From Winogradskyella algicola (GTDB lineage Bacteria; Bacteroidota; Bacteroidia; Flavobacteriales; Flavobacteriaceae): a stretch of 64,000 bases of DNA. The stretch spans positions 186,001 to 250,000 of the forward strand of contig NZ_SZQF01000006.1 in assembly GCF_005869935.1 (NCBI RefSeq), given 5' to 3'. The position numbers and the translations under genes were made by a program. The notes beneath the pieces are model-generated. The model saw only the letters and a program-made list of their open reading frames with translations. It was not told the origin of the DNA and did no database searches. Within the stretch, counting starts at the first letter, position 1; every line of letters begins with the position of its first letter. This document shows, one piece after another, positions 9,101 to 16,006 of the stretch.

Positions 9101-10826
9101 GTGCTTTTTGTTTAACCAGATTTATAATTTTTGCTTTTTGGTCTTCAAATTTTGAGTCATCTAATTTCAGGTAATTCCAATCTAGGAAAGCCTGACGTAA
9201 GAAGTTGAAGTGTGAACGAATATCATCCTTGGTGTCTATATGGACCGGTGTGTCTATAATATGCTTTATCATATCGAACATCATGCGCAATCGGTCTGGA
9301 TTGGTTACACCATCGATGGGATGGAAACTGTTTTGCTGTAAAAATACCGCATCCAACAATTCCGATTTTTGGTAATTGATATAAGCCTCATTAGTAATAC
9401 CGCGCTCACCCATTAATAATAAATTGGATGCTGTGGTTTTTCCTTCGCGCAAGATTTCCTTTAAGAATTGAACTTCTTCCGTCGTAATAAGGGATGGATA
9501 TTTTGAACTACTATCAATACGGTCGATAGCAGGATACTTCCTTGCGTCTGACAATTCACGAGATAGCCCTAAAAACGCACCAGTACTTAATAAGGTTGCT
9601 TGCGTTACTGGCTCATCAAAATTACCACCAGCTGGCGAAACGGTTCCTATTATACTCAATGAACTTTTGGTGCCATCTGGCAGCAGCTCTACACCTGCCC
9701 TATCGTAAAATGCTGAAATTAATGTTGAAATATACATAGGAAAGGCTTCCGGACCAGGAATCTCTTCCTTTCTACCCGAAGTTTCCCTTAGCGCTTGCGC
9801 CCAACGCGATGTTGAGTCCGCTAAAATCAACACATCCAAACCTTGCTTGCGATAGTACTCGCCTACTGCTGTTGCCATATACACTGATGCTTCACGAGCT
9901 GCAACAGGCATCGATGACGTATTACCTACAATGTAGGTTCTGTCCATAAGTGACTTACCTGTTCTTGGGTCAATCAATTCTGGAAAATCCTTGAAGACCT
10001 CAACCGCTTCACCAGCACGTTCGCCACAAGCTGCAATAATTACCACGTCCGCTCTAGAATGTTTGGCAATACTATGCTGCAATACCGTTTTCCCTGCACC
10101 AAAAGGTCCTGGACTACAGGCTGTACCGCCATAAGCGATTGGAAATAGAGCATCGAGAATTCGCATTCCTGTTGGTAAGGTTTCGGTTGGTACTGAACGC
10201 TGATGGAATGGCATGGGCTGCTTTACTGGCCAATTGAAAGCCATGGAAAGTTCCATGCTTTTACCAGCTTCATCCTTAACCGTAGCAATAGTATCGGTAA
10301 TAGTGTACTCGCCTTCATCAGCAATGGTTTCAACGGTATATTCGCCTTGCAACGAAAAGGGTACAAAAATTTTATGTGTGAATAGTTTTTCAGGCACCGT
10401 ACCTAAAATTGAATTGCCGCTGACTTTATCGCCTTTTTTTACTTTTGGGGTAAACTGCCACTTGGTTTGAGTATCTAGGGAATCCACCACCATACCACGT
10501 TCAAGGAACCATTCCTCCTTCGCGAGTTCATACAATGGATTTTGAAGGCCATCGGTAACAGTACCTAATATACCTGGACCGAGTTTTACAGATAATGGTA
10601 AACCTGTAAATTCAACCTCATCGCCAACGCGCATCCAAGAGGTATCTTCAAACACTTGAAGATAGACCAATTTGCCGGGTTTAATATCAATAACTTCTGA
10701 TTTTAGACGTTTTCCACCCTCGATGATAATGTATGCCACTTCGCCATTCATAACTGAACCTTCGGTATTTTCTACACCTACCAAGGATTCATTTACACTG
10801 ACGACTTTTCCTTTTGCGTTTTCCAA
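9081..10826 (-). CDS. ntpA: V-type ATP synthase subunit A (catalytic)
   Basis: This is the catalytic subunit, 581 residues. It shows the P-loop GPFGAGKT at residues 240-247, the GERAGEAVEVFKDFPEL segment with the catalytic glutamate, and DSTSRWAQALRETSGR; the non-homologous insertion typical of A subunits precedes the P-loop. It is the first gene of the operon A-B-E-DUF2764-D-I-K. Upstream bases 10827-10961 must hold the promoter; a one-mismatch copy of the Crp/Fnr palindrome lies at 10891-10904 but is not at the spacing seen at the other promoters. Whether the enzyme makes or hydrolyses ATP cannot be told from sequence. Confidence 0.96.
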   Translation of the reverse strand: MENAKGKVVSVNESLVGVENTEGSVMNGEVAYIIIEGGKRLKSEVIDIKPGKLVYLQVFEDTSWMRVGDEVEFTGLPLSVKLGPGILGTVTDGLQNPLYELAKEEWFLERGMVVDSLDTQTKWQFTPKVKKGDKVSGNSILGTVPEKLFTHKIFVPFSLQGEYTVETIADEGEYTITDTIATVKDEAGKSMELSMAFNWPVKQPMPFHQRSVPTETLPTGMRILDALFPIAYGGTACSPGPFGAGKTVLQHSIAKHSRADVVIIAACGERAGEAVEVFKDFPELIDPRTGKSLMDRTYIVGNTSSMPVAAREASVYMATAVGEYYRKQGLDVLILADSTSRWAQALRETSGRKEEIPGPEAFPMYISTLISAFYDRAGVELLPDGTKSSLSIIGTVSPAGGNFDEPVTQATLLSTGAFLGLSRELSDARKYPAIDRIDSSSKYPSLITTEEVQFLKEILREGKTTASNLLLMGERGITNEAYINYQKSELLDAVFLQQNSFHPIDGVTNPDRLRMMFDMIKHIIDTPVHIDTKDDIRSHFNFLRQAFLDWNYLKLDDSKFEDQKAKIINLVKQKAHAKENV

Positions 10827-10961
10827 GTGTTAAAATTTTTCTTTCGTTAACAATTTTTAGTTCTCGATATATCTCGACTTTTAATTCGAACTGACAAAAT
10901 TCATGTTATAAAGCTTTCACTATGTTGTTCAATTTAATCTATATCCTCAACATCTCCTTCA

Positions 10962-12104
10962 TCAACTTCCTCTTAGTTTGCGTGCTTCCTCCTCTACTTT
11001 ACTATACCAGATTCTTTCCTTTATTTCGTTTGCGCTCTTACGGTAAAGTGCAGCTTTTTCTGGTTTTTCGAGTTTATCAAAAAGATTTGCTATTGCAGAG
11101 TAGGCTGGTACGTGCATGGTATTAATGCCCAGACTTGCTTTGTATTGTTCAATGGCTTCTTCATAAAAACCATCTTTTTCTAATTGTTCAGCCGAAGCAA
11201 AAACGGTTTCAAAATCTCTAATTTCTGTTTCTAAATGAACTCTAATAACGTCTTGAGACTTTAAAGTGAGAAATGAACACGGTACTTCACGTATTACTTT
11301 TTCGGTAACACTGCCTATAACAAGCCTATTTAAGCCTGACCTACCAGCCGTTCCCATAATAAGTAAATCTACATTGTTTGCCACTATTGTATTAAGAATT
11401 TCCTGTGATGGATTACCCATTCTTTCTAGCTTCACCCATTCTAAATCCATAAACTTGAATTCTTTTAAAAACTGTGCAAATGACTCTTTGTTATTTTCAA
11501 AACGCTCTGCGTTTTCTTTGTCTAATTCTTCTTTTGAACTAAACCAAGTAGAAGTTTCCTCTTCTGAAACACTTAACACCAAAAGCTTTGCTTCTAGGCG
11601 ACGTGCTATAATAATTGCATTGTTTAGAGCTCTTTTAGATGGATTTGAAAAATCGACGGGACATAGAATTGTTTTTACATTAAAAGTGTCGTCTTCCTTA
11701 ATAACTAGGACAGGTTTCTCACTATTTTGAATAATGCGTTCTGTCGTTGTTCCTAATTTAAAATTTTCGGTTTCCTTGTCTTCACCAGAACCCACTAAAA
11801 TCATATTGGCATTTACTGATGTTGCTGCCATTACGATTTGGTCATGCGCCACGCCATACTTTATCAGTGGTGCTTCAACACTAACACCATTTGCCTTCAT
11901 AGTCTCAGAGGTTTTACCCAATCTGCTCAATGCTGTTTCATCTAAAAGTTTTTTAACTTTTGGGTTAACGATATCGTTTGGCAATACGTGCAAGGGAACA
12001 ATCGTTGATTTAAAAGTTTTTGCTAATGAAATAGCTATTTTTTCTAGGTTTTGAGCAGAAGACACTAAGTCCTCTGCAAGTAAAATTTTATTGAGTATTT
12101 TCAT
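10962..12104 (-). CDS. Tandem universal stress protein with C-terminal TPR-like helices
   Basis: Residues about 1-140 and 142-280 are two UspA domains, each ending in the usual strand before the dimer interface (KPVLVIKED and CSFLTLKSQ). The second has the GTAGRSGLNRLVIGSVTEKVIRE pattern, which fits the G-2x-G-9x-G(S/T) nucleotide-binding signature; the first has GSGEDKETENFKLGTTTERII. A tail of about 90 residues (ASAEQLEKDGFYEEAIEQYKASLGIN...) looks like one or two TPR helical hairpins, an unusual addition. It is divergent from another Usp gene and lies downstream of the V-ATPase start on the same strand. Confidence 0.85.
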   Translation of the reverse strand: MKILNKILLAEDLVSSAQNLEKIAISLAKTFKSTIVPLHVLPNDIVNPKVKKLLDETALSRLGKTSETMKANGVSVEAPLIKYGVAHDQIVMAATSVNANMILVGSGEDKETENFKLGTTTERIIQNSEKPVLVIKEDDTFNVKTILCPVDFSNPSKRALNNAIIIARRLEAKLLVLSVSEEETSTWFSSKEELDKENAERFENNKESFAQFLKEFKFMDLEWVKLERMGNPSQEILNTIVANNVDLLIMGTAGRSGLNRLVIGSVTEKVIREVPCSFLTLKSQDVIRVHLETEIRDFETVFASAEQLEKDGFYEEAIEQYKASLGINTMHVPAYSAIANLFDKLEKPEKAALYRKSANEIKERIWYSKVEEEARKLRGS

Positions 12105-12460
12105 GTGATAATATTTGTGTTAAGATAATATTTGATTCACTTTAATTTTGCCTGAAATGTCTTAAACTAGACTATTGCAGGATATAATCATTTTTAAATT
12201 CTTTAATTAATCAAAGAACAGCTTGTATTGTTTCAGCCATCTAACTACTTACTAAAAAGCAACATGTTCAAGAAGCACAGTACATATTTAGAGCTTATCA
12301 AAATTAATGAAATCCTAAAGTTATTAGATGACATATCTCATGTTTATTTTAATAAATTCACTTAATATTTGTAATTTAATTATTAAGATAGTTATTAATT
12401 CATAACTTTGATTATACTAATTTTTCAATCTTAAGTTTAATTTTTAATTCATTTCAAAAA
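12105..12460. other. Intergenic region between divergent universal stress genes
   Basis: This 356-bp gap has no supportable ORF. It is very AT-rich and holds the Crp/Fnr-type palindrome at 12328-12341, a -7-like box AATATTTG at 12364-12371 and a second TAACTTTG box at 12403-12410, all consistent with promoters for the rightward gene. Confidence 0.6.
12328..12341. promoter_or_regulatory. Crp/Fnr-type operator upstream of a universal stress gene
   Basis: ATGACATATCTCAT, followed by GTT, fits ATGA-N6-TCAT. Its centre is exactly 36.5 bp from the last G of AATATTTG (12364-12371), the same spacing as at ccoI, ccoS and hemN. The -7 box has one mismatch to TAnnTTTG. Confidence 0.5.
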
Positions 12461-13252
12461 ATGCATAAAATACTTGTTCCAGTAGATTTTTCGAGCACTT
12501 CAAAAAATGCCCTACGTTATGGTATAAACTTGTTTAAAGATCAGCCTTTAGAAGTCACCATTTTACATATCTACGGTACGCAATCTAGAGCGTTGATGAT
12601 GAAATCGATAGATAGTGTTCTCATCAGAAATGCAAAAGAAGAAATGGACAATTTGATAAAAGAAATAGAATCAGAAACATCAGGTGTAACATTCAAAACA
12701 AAATTGCATAAAAATTATGCTATCTCTACAATAGCAGAATTGGGTAATTCTGGTGATTACGATTTTATTGTTATGGGAACGAAAGGAGCGACTGGTTTAA
12801 AAGAGGTTTTTATGGGAAGTGTTGCTGGTGGCGTAATATCTAAGACCTCCGCACCTGTAATTGTGGTTCCGTTAGATTATAATTTTACGGGATTAAATCA
12901 TATTGTATTTGCTGCGGGCAACCAAGAATTTTCAGAGTCTTCTAGTCAACCGCTGAGAAAAGTTGTGAAATTGCATAATAGTACGTTAGAAGTGCTCCAT
13001 ATATCAGATAACGATACTTCTAATGTTGAATATTCTTTGAGTGCCATAAAAGATTTAAATCCAACATACACATGCAAAGACAGTGACGGCGACTTAAACC
13101 AGCAACTGAATGTGCATATTCAAAATAACGACACAGACCTATTATGCTTAGTACGTACCAAAAAAGATTTTTTTGGCAGACTGTTTGGTGGAAGTGTTAC
13201 TCTTAAACAAACTTTTAATAGTTCAGTACCTATTCTTATAATTCAAGCATAG
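12461..13252 (+). CDS. Universal stress protein (tandem UspA)
   Basis: The 263-residue protein begins MHKILVPVDFSSTSKNALRYG, a clear UspA N-terminus. The first domain (to about residue 147) keeps the nucleotide-binding pattern GTKGATGLKEVFMGSVAGGVISKTSAPVIVVP. The second half is a degenerate Usp domain that ends FGGSVTLKQTFNSSVPILIIQA. Such proteins are typically induced by stress, hypoxia or growth arrest. It is divergent from the Usp-TPR gene across a 356-bp gap containing a Crp/Fnr-like palindrome positioned as an activator site. Confidence 0.9.
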   Translation: MHKILVPVDFSSTSKNALRYGINLFKDQPLEVTILHIYGTQSRALMMKSIDSVLIRNAKEEMDNLIKEIESETSGVTFKTKLHKNYAISTIAELGNSGDYDFIVMGTKGATGLKEVFMGSVAGGVISKTSAPVIVVPLDYNFTGLNHIVFAAGNQEFSESSSQPLRKVVKLHNSTLEVLHISDNDTSNVEYSLSAIKDLNPTYTCKDSDGDLNQQLNVHIQNNDTDLLCLVRTKKDFFGRLFGGSVTLKQTFNSSVPILIIQA

Positions 13253-13511
13253 TACTTAAATAATGATTTTTTCAATCATAATGAGTATCCAAATGTAAAA
13301 AACGCTTTTTGAGTATGATACCTTGAAAAGGGTATTCCAATAAAAAATAAATTTCAGAAAGTTCTAATAGATCTATTTTTAGACTCTTTGTATATCTTAC
13401 AAGTGGAATATGATTATCTAGAGTAGTTTTTTTGCAAACACTATTATTAAATTACTCTGCGTTATTTTTTTAGATTGATTTTTATTATAAAGCCAGAAGT
13501 GGCTTAATATA

Positions 13512-13535
13512 AGGGCTACCACTATGTGGAGCCCT
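13512..13535. other. Stem-loop of unknown function
   Basis: The arms AGGGCT(A)CCAC and GTGGAGCCCT pair with a single bulged A around a TAT loop. It lies 6 bp after a second perfect 6-bp hairpin (13490-13505). No T-run follows, so it is not a standard terminator. Confidence 0.5.
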
Positions 13536-13612
13536 ATTATTCAGTCTCTAGAAAATACACTTATTTGAACAATGAAAAAAATTTAATTATTTACTTCAAA
13601 AATAATTAACCC

Positions 13613-13620
13613 TATATTTG
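13613..13620 (+). promoter_or_regulatory. -7 box for the acyl-CoA ligase gene
   Basis: TATATTTG matches TAnnTTTG, 44 bp before the ATG. A weak TTTA lies at the -33 position with a 19-bp spacer. Confidence 0.45.
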
Positions 13621-13664
13621 TTATTTTCGCAAAAACCCCTAATACTTTTTGCTAATTTCAAACT

Positions 13665-15437
13665 ATGACAGAAGTTACACGCCTTTTTGATTTTCCTTAC
13701 TATCAATTAAAGCATAAACCAAACCCTAAAGCTTTGGTAACAAAATATAATGGTGAATGGACACCTATGTCTACCCAAGAATATATTGATAAAGCCAATG
13801 CAATGAGTCGTGCACTACTCAAATTAGGTGTGCAACGAGATGAAAAAATTGCCATTATATCATCAACTAACCGAACTGAGTGGAATATAGTAGATATTGG
13901 TGTTTTACAACTTGGAGCACAAAATATTCCTATTTATCCAACAATTTCGGCAGAAGACTATGAGTACGTTTTAAATCATAGCGAGTCCATTTATTGCTTT
14001 GTTAGTGACGAAGAGGTTCTTGCTAAAGTTAAAAAAGTACAGTCTAAAACCAAGTTGAAAGAAGTGTACTCTTTTAATCACATTGAAGGCTGCAAGCACT
14101 ACTCTGAGTTATTTGAACTTGGTAAAGATGATAGTAACCAATCAGAGGTCGAAGCAAGAAAAAATGCCGTCAAGCCCGAAGACCTAGCAACAATAATATA
14201 TACATCTGGAACAACAGGAAAGCCAAAAGGTGTTATGCTATCTCATTGGAATATCACTAGCAACGCATTGGATTCCTCGAAACGACTTCCTATAATTGAT
14301 GGTGAAACTAGAGTGCTCAGTTTTCTTCCAATCTGTCACATATTTGAACGTGTTTTGATATACATATATCAATATGCAGGAACTAGTATTTATTTCGCGG
14401 AAGCATTGGACAAAATTGGAGATAACGCAAAAGAGATAAAACCTCACTTAATGAGTGTTGTTCCTAGGCTTCTAGAAAAGGTATTTGATAAAATAATGCT
14501 CAAGGCAGATGAACTCTCAGGTATTAAACAAAAATTATTTTATTGGGCCGTTGAACTAGGTGAAAAATGGGAACCCTATAAAGCAAATGGCTCATGGTAT
14601 GAGTTTAAACTAAGCATTGCAAACAAACTTATTTTTAGCAAATGGAGAGAGGCATTAGGAGGTGAGTTAACAACAATGGTTTCTGGTAGCGCAGCACTTC
14701 AACCACGATTATCTCGAATTTTTTCAGCCGGACAAATGCAAGTTATGGAAGGTTATGGTCTTACTGAAACCTCACCAGTAGTCTCGGTAGGTATGTATAG
14801 AGATGAACATTACAAAGTTGGCACTGTAGGTAAGCCAATTGAAAATGTTGAAGTAAAAATAGCTGAAGACGGAGAAATCTTAATTAAAGGACCAAATGTT
14901 ATGATGGGTTATTATAAAGACCCAGAAAAAACAGATTCTGTAATGACCGATGATTATTTTCATACAGGTGATAAAGGCATCATTGATGAAGATGGCTTCT
15001 TAAAAATTACAGGACGTAAGAAAGAAATGTTTAAGACCTCTGGCGGAAAATACATTATCCCAACACTTTTAGAAAATGATTTAAAGCAGTCCTTATTTAT
15101 AGAGCAAGTTATGGTTATTGGTGAAGGCGAAAAAATGCCAGGCGCTATCATTCAACCAAATTTTGAATTTATCAGAGATTGGATAGATCATAAAAACCAT
15201 ACAATAGGTAAATCTGAAAAGGAAATTGCAACTTCTGAAATAGTTATAAATCGTATTCAAAAAGAAGTTGATAAATACAATAAAAACTTTGGAAAGTGGG
15301 AACAAATAAAGCGTTTTGAACTTACTTCTGAAGCTTGGACTATTGATGACGGTCACCTAACACCTACTATGAAAATGAAGCGTAGCGTTATTAGAGAAAA
15401 ATATGACGCTTTATACGAAAAAATTTACCGCCCTTAA
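13665..15437 (+). CDS. fadD: Long-chain fatty acid--CoA ligase (AMP-forming)
   Basis: This enzyme activates long-chain fatty acids with ATP and CoA. The 590-residue protein has the AMP-binding signature YTSGTTGKPKGVMLSH (about residues 179-194), GYGLTETSP, and the FHTGDKGIIDEDGFLKITGRKKEMFKTSGGKYI hinge region. It resembles the acyl-CoA synthetases annotated as FadD15-like in bacteria more than E. coli FadD. It is transcribed alone upstream of the MarR-fad operon, in the same direction, so substrate activation and beta-oxidation are side by side. Confidence 0.93.
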   Translation: MTEVTRLFDFPYYQLKHKPNPKALVTKYNGEWTPMSTQEYIDKANAMSRALLKLGVQRDEKIAIISSTNRTEWNIVDIGVLQLGAQNIPIYPTISAEDYEYVLNHSESIYCFVSDEEVLAKVKKVQSKTKLKEVYSFNHIEGCKHYSELFELGKDDSNQSEVEARKNAVKPEDLATIIYTSGTTGKPKGVMLSHWNITSNALDSSKRLPIIDGETRVLSFLPICHIFERVLIYIYQYAGTSIYFAEALDKIGDNAKEIKPHLMSVVPRLLEKVFDKIMLKADELSGIKQKLFYWAVELGEKWEPYKANGSWYEFKLSIANKLIFSKWREALGGELTTMVSGSAALQPRLSRIFSAGQMQVMEGYGLTETSPVVSVGMYRDEHYKVGTVGKPIENVEVKIAEDGEILIKGPNVMMGYYKDPEKTDSVMTDDYFHTGDKGIIDEDGFLKITGRKKEMFKTSGGKYIIPTLLENDLKQSLFIEQVMVIGEGEKMPGAIIQPNFEFIRDWIDHKNHTIGKSEKEIATSEIVINRIQKEVDKYNKNFGKWEQIKRFELTSEAWTIDDGHLTPTMKMKRSVIREKYDALYEKIYRP

Positions 15438-15464
15438 TACCTACACTTTCTCAGGTTAGATTTC

Positions 15465-15485
15465 AAAATACTATGCGCGCATAAT
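15465..15485. promoter_or_regulatory. Putative MarR operator 1
   Basis: The 21-bp arm contains the perfect palindrome TATGCGCGCATA (15472-15483). It is complementary, with one mismatch in 21, to the arm at 15498-15518. It lies upstream of the -33 region of the marR-fad promoter. Assignment to the adjacent MarR protein is inferred. Confidence 0.6.
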
Positions 15486-15497
15486 TTTTTTACATTT

Positions 15498-15518
15498 ATT
15501 ATGCGTGCATAGTATTTT
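15498..15518. promoter_or_regulatory. Putative MarR operator 2, overlapping the -33 region
   Basis: The core TATGCGTGCATA (15500-15511) is a near-palindrome whose centre lies 28 bp from operator 1. The 21-bp arm covers the expected -33 position for the TATATTTG box at 15523-15530, so binding would block RNA polymerase. Confidence 0.6.
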
Positions 15519-15522
15519 TTAT

Positions 15523-15530
15523 TATATTTG
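15523..15530 (+). promoter_or_regulatory. -7 box of the marR-fad operon
   Basis: TATATTTG fits TAnnTTTG and lies 17 bp before the marR ATG, giving a leader of about a dozen bases. The -33 position is TATG and lies within operator 2. Confidence 0.5.
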
Positions 15531-15547
15531 AATCTAACTAAAAAATA

Positions 15548-16006
15548 ATGAAGGACAAAACAATAGATTATGTACTGAGAACCACTTGGTTGGCAGTAAA
15601 TAAAATGTATAACGAAGAGGCCTCAAAATTTGATACAACTATGGCAACTGGTTTCGCTTTGCTAAGTATCGATCCAGAAAAAGGTACACCTTCTACCTCT
15701 CTTGGTCCTAAAATGGGTATGGAAGCTACTAGTCTTTCTCGCACATTAAAAACTATGGAAGAAAAAGGACTAATTGAACGCAAGCCCAATCCAGAAGATG
15801 GTAGAGGAGTTCTTATTCACTTAACCGAATTTGGTAGAGAAAAACGAGCCTATTCAAGAGAACGCGTATTAACTTTTAACGACGCTATTAAATCAAATAT
15901 AAGTTCTGACAAAATTGCCCATTTTTATGAAGTAGCTGAGCTTATCAATAACATGATTTCTAATAAAAAAATATACAATCAAAAAGAACACATATTAAAA
16001 CAATGA
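15548..16006 (+). CDS. MarR family transcriptional regulator of the fad operon
   Basis: The 152-residue protein has the MarR winged-helix core: the recognition region PKMGMEATSLSRTLKTMEEKGLIERKPNPEDGRGVLIHLTEFG with the typical DxR wing (EDGRG). It heads the beta-oxidation operon and overlaps the next gene by 4 bp (ATGA). Two palindromic sites directly upstream suggest autorepression. By analogy with other fatty-acid regulators of this fold, an acyl-CoA could be the inducer; that is inference. Confidence 0.88.
   Translation: MKDKTIDYVLRTTWLAVNKMYNEEASKFDTTMATGFALLSIDPEKGTPSTSLGPKMGMEATSLSRTLKTMEEKGLIERKPNPEDGRGVLIHLTEFGREKRAYSRERVLTFNDAIKSNISSDKIAHFYEVAELINNMISNKKIYNQKEHILKQ

Larger units (their letters stand above)
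13253..13664. other. Intergenic region with stem-loops before the acyl-CoA ligase gene
   Basis: There is no supportable ORF in these 412 bp. Visible structure: a short hairpin ATGATT/AATCAT at 13263-13279 just after the Usp gene; AAGCCA-gaag-TGGCTT at 13490-13505; a longer stem at 13512-13535; and a -7 box TATATTTG at 13613-13620. The two neighbouring hairpins could be part of a small RNA or a leader, but no family is recognised. Confidence 0.5.

Noticed and set aside
10922..11125. Short plus-strand frame with hydrophobic start
   Set aside because: Mostly antisense to the TPR-like end of the Usp gene, with low-complexity composition.
12403..12410. TAACTTTG as the main promoter box of the stress gene at 12461
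   Set aside because: It fits the consensus better than AATATTTG but is 75 bp from the Crp/Fnr-like palindrome and lacks a -33 element; kept only as a possible second promoter.
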